The notes under the pieces: model-generated | What the model saw: only the letters and a program-made list of their open reading frames with translations | The model's database searches: none | What the model was told of the DNA's origin: nothing | Shown: one piece after another, positions 5,783-6,238 of the stretch | Layout of the letters: every line of letters begins with the position of its first letter | Numbering within the stretch: the first letter of the stretch is position 1 | DNA from: Oscillospiraceae bacterium | GTDB lineage: Bacteria; Bacillota; Clostridia; Oscillospirales; Acutalibacteraceae | DNA: 6,238 bases | Assembly: GCA_902797915.1 (NCBI GenBank) | Contig: CADBUK010000066.1 | Span: 1-6,238 of the forward strand | Direction: 5' to 3' | Position numbers and translations under genes: made by a program

Positions 5783-5819
5783 AGCGCAGTTTTTCCGAAA
5801 TGCTGCGTTATACGGAAAA
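5783..5819. other. Two interlocking inverted repeats between hydrolase 3 and queH
   Basis: Stem A pairs AGCGCAG (5783-5789) with CTGCGTT (5803-5809), including one G-U pair. Stem B pairs TTTTCCG (5791-5797) with CGGAAAA (5813-5819). The arms alternate A, B, A', B', so the stems must form a pseudoknot or exclude each other. Neither is followed by a U-run, so this is not a classic intrinsic terminator. It might still slow or end transcription, or affect queH translation. The pairing is read directly; function is speculative. Confidence 0.4.
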
Positions 5820-5849
5820 TATTACTTGGTTAAATTAAACGATAGTATT

Positions 5850-6238
5850 ATGAACAAGATTAACTATTCAAAAGAAACTGAAAAGATTATTGAGCAAAAT
5901 AAGAGAGAGCAGAAATTGCCCTCTCTTTTGCTTCATGCCTGCTGTGCGCCGTGTTCAAGCGCCTGCCTTGAATATCTTAACAAATATTTTGACATCACGG
6001 TCTATTATTATAATCCCAACATTTCGCCCGAGGGTGAATTTATCAAAAGATTTTCGGAGCTGAAAAGGCTCATAAATTCAATGCCGTTTGAAAATCCCGT
6101 AAAGCTTATCGAGGGCGAATATGATTATGAGGAGTTTCTGAATATTGCGCAAGGGCTTGAGCTTTGTCGGGAGGGCGGCGAGCGCTGCTTTGCCTGCTAT
6201 CGCCTGAGGCTTGAAAAAACCGCCGCTTACGCAAAAGC
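5850..6238 (+). CDS. queH: Epoxyqueuosine reductase QueH, 3'-truncated by window edge
   Basis: Cytoplasmic iron-sulfur enzyme that reduces epoxyqueuosine to queuosine in the wobble position of certain tRNAs. It is the non-orthologous replacement for QueG. The frame is open from the ATG at 5850 to the window end, giving 129 full codons; the rest (family total roughly 180-250 residues) lies outside. Diagnostic motifs are LLLHACCAPCSS (26-37), VYYYNPNISP (51-60) and CREGGERCFACYRLRLEKTA (106-125). Cysteines 31, 32, 35, 106, 113 and 116 fall in the conserved CC-x-x-C and C-x(6)-C-x-x-C positions that supply cluster and iron ligands in this family. The MNKINY start looks like other clostridial QueH proteins. 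No Shine-Dalgarno site precedes the ATG, in contrast to the four upstream genes. An in-frame TTG at 5826 is an alternative start with only a weak GGAAA upstream. Its position after the hydrolases is probably incidental. Confidence 0.93.
   Translation, partial: MNKINYSKETEKIIEQNKREQKLPSLLLHACCAPCSSACLEYLNKYFDITVYYYNPNISPEGEFIKRFSELKRLINSMPFENPVKLIEGEYDYEEFLNIAQGLELCREGGERCFACYRLRLEKTAAYAK

Noticed and set aside
5826..5854. Promoter for queH built on TTGGTT and a TATTAT or TATGAA -10
   Set aside because: The spacing is either 14 bases (too short) or puts the -10 over the start codon, so it could not drive the full gene.
1..6238. CRISPR arrays, insertion sequences, tRNA or rRNA genes
   Set aside because: No regularly spaced repeats, transposase motifs, tRNA-like cloverleaf or rRNA segments are visible, and nearly all of the window is coding.

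Overview
The window holds a cell-division and cell-wall-remodelling locus of a Gram-positive anaerobe of the Clostridia type. Ruminococcaceae or Oscillospiraceae is the best guess. This rests on the low-to-moderate GC, strong AGGAGGTGA-like ribosome binding sites, a CwlO/PcsB-type architecture joined to M23 peptidase domains, a threonine-rich linker of the sort common in ruminococcal exported proteins, and a QueH whose N-terminus looks clostridial. The assignment is inference from sequence character; no database was searched. All genes lie on the + strand.

Layout: (1) 1-629 is the 3' part of ftsE, the division ABC ATPase, cut by the window edge and carrying an unusual acidic C-terminal tail. 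(2) 629-1549 is ftsX, the four-helix membrane partner, overlapping ftsE by one base. (3) 1539-2774 encodes secreted coiled-coil/M23 hydrolase 1, with a GTG start inside the end of ftsX. (4) 2775-2881 is an AT-rich gap with a strong SigA-type promoter. (5) 2882-4291 encodes hydrolase 2, with a poly-threonine linker before its catalytic domain. (6) 4323-5774 encodes hydrolase 3. (7) 5775-5849 is a short gap with two interlocking inverted repeats and no clear promoter or ribosome binding site. (8) 5850 to the end is the 5' part of queH, a tRNA queuosine maturation enzyme unrelated to wall biology.

How the genes work together: in bacteria studied so far, FtsEX uses cytoplasmic ATP hydrolysis to move the extracellular lobe of FtsX, which switches on a coiled-coil-bearing wall hydrolase or hydrolase activator (EnvC in E. 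coli, PcsB in streptococci, CwlO in Bacillus, RipC in mycobacteria). Here three tandem paralogues of that client type follow ftsEX. All three have a signal peptide, two coiled-coil stretches around a conserved Y-C-x-R-x-R-A-x-Y-I-S-G hinge, and a complete set of M23 zinc and catalytic residues, so they look like active peptidoglycan endopeptidases rather than EnvC-like dead activators. The first is translationally tied to ftsX; the second and third can be transcribed separately.

The expanded client set, the acidic FtsE tail and the mosaic relationship among the three hydrolases are the points most worth following up.
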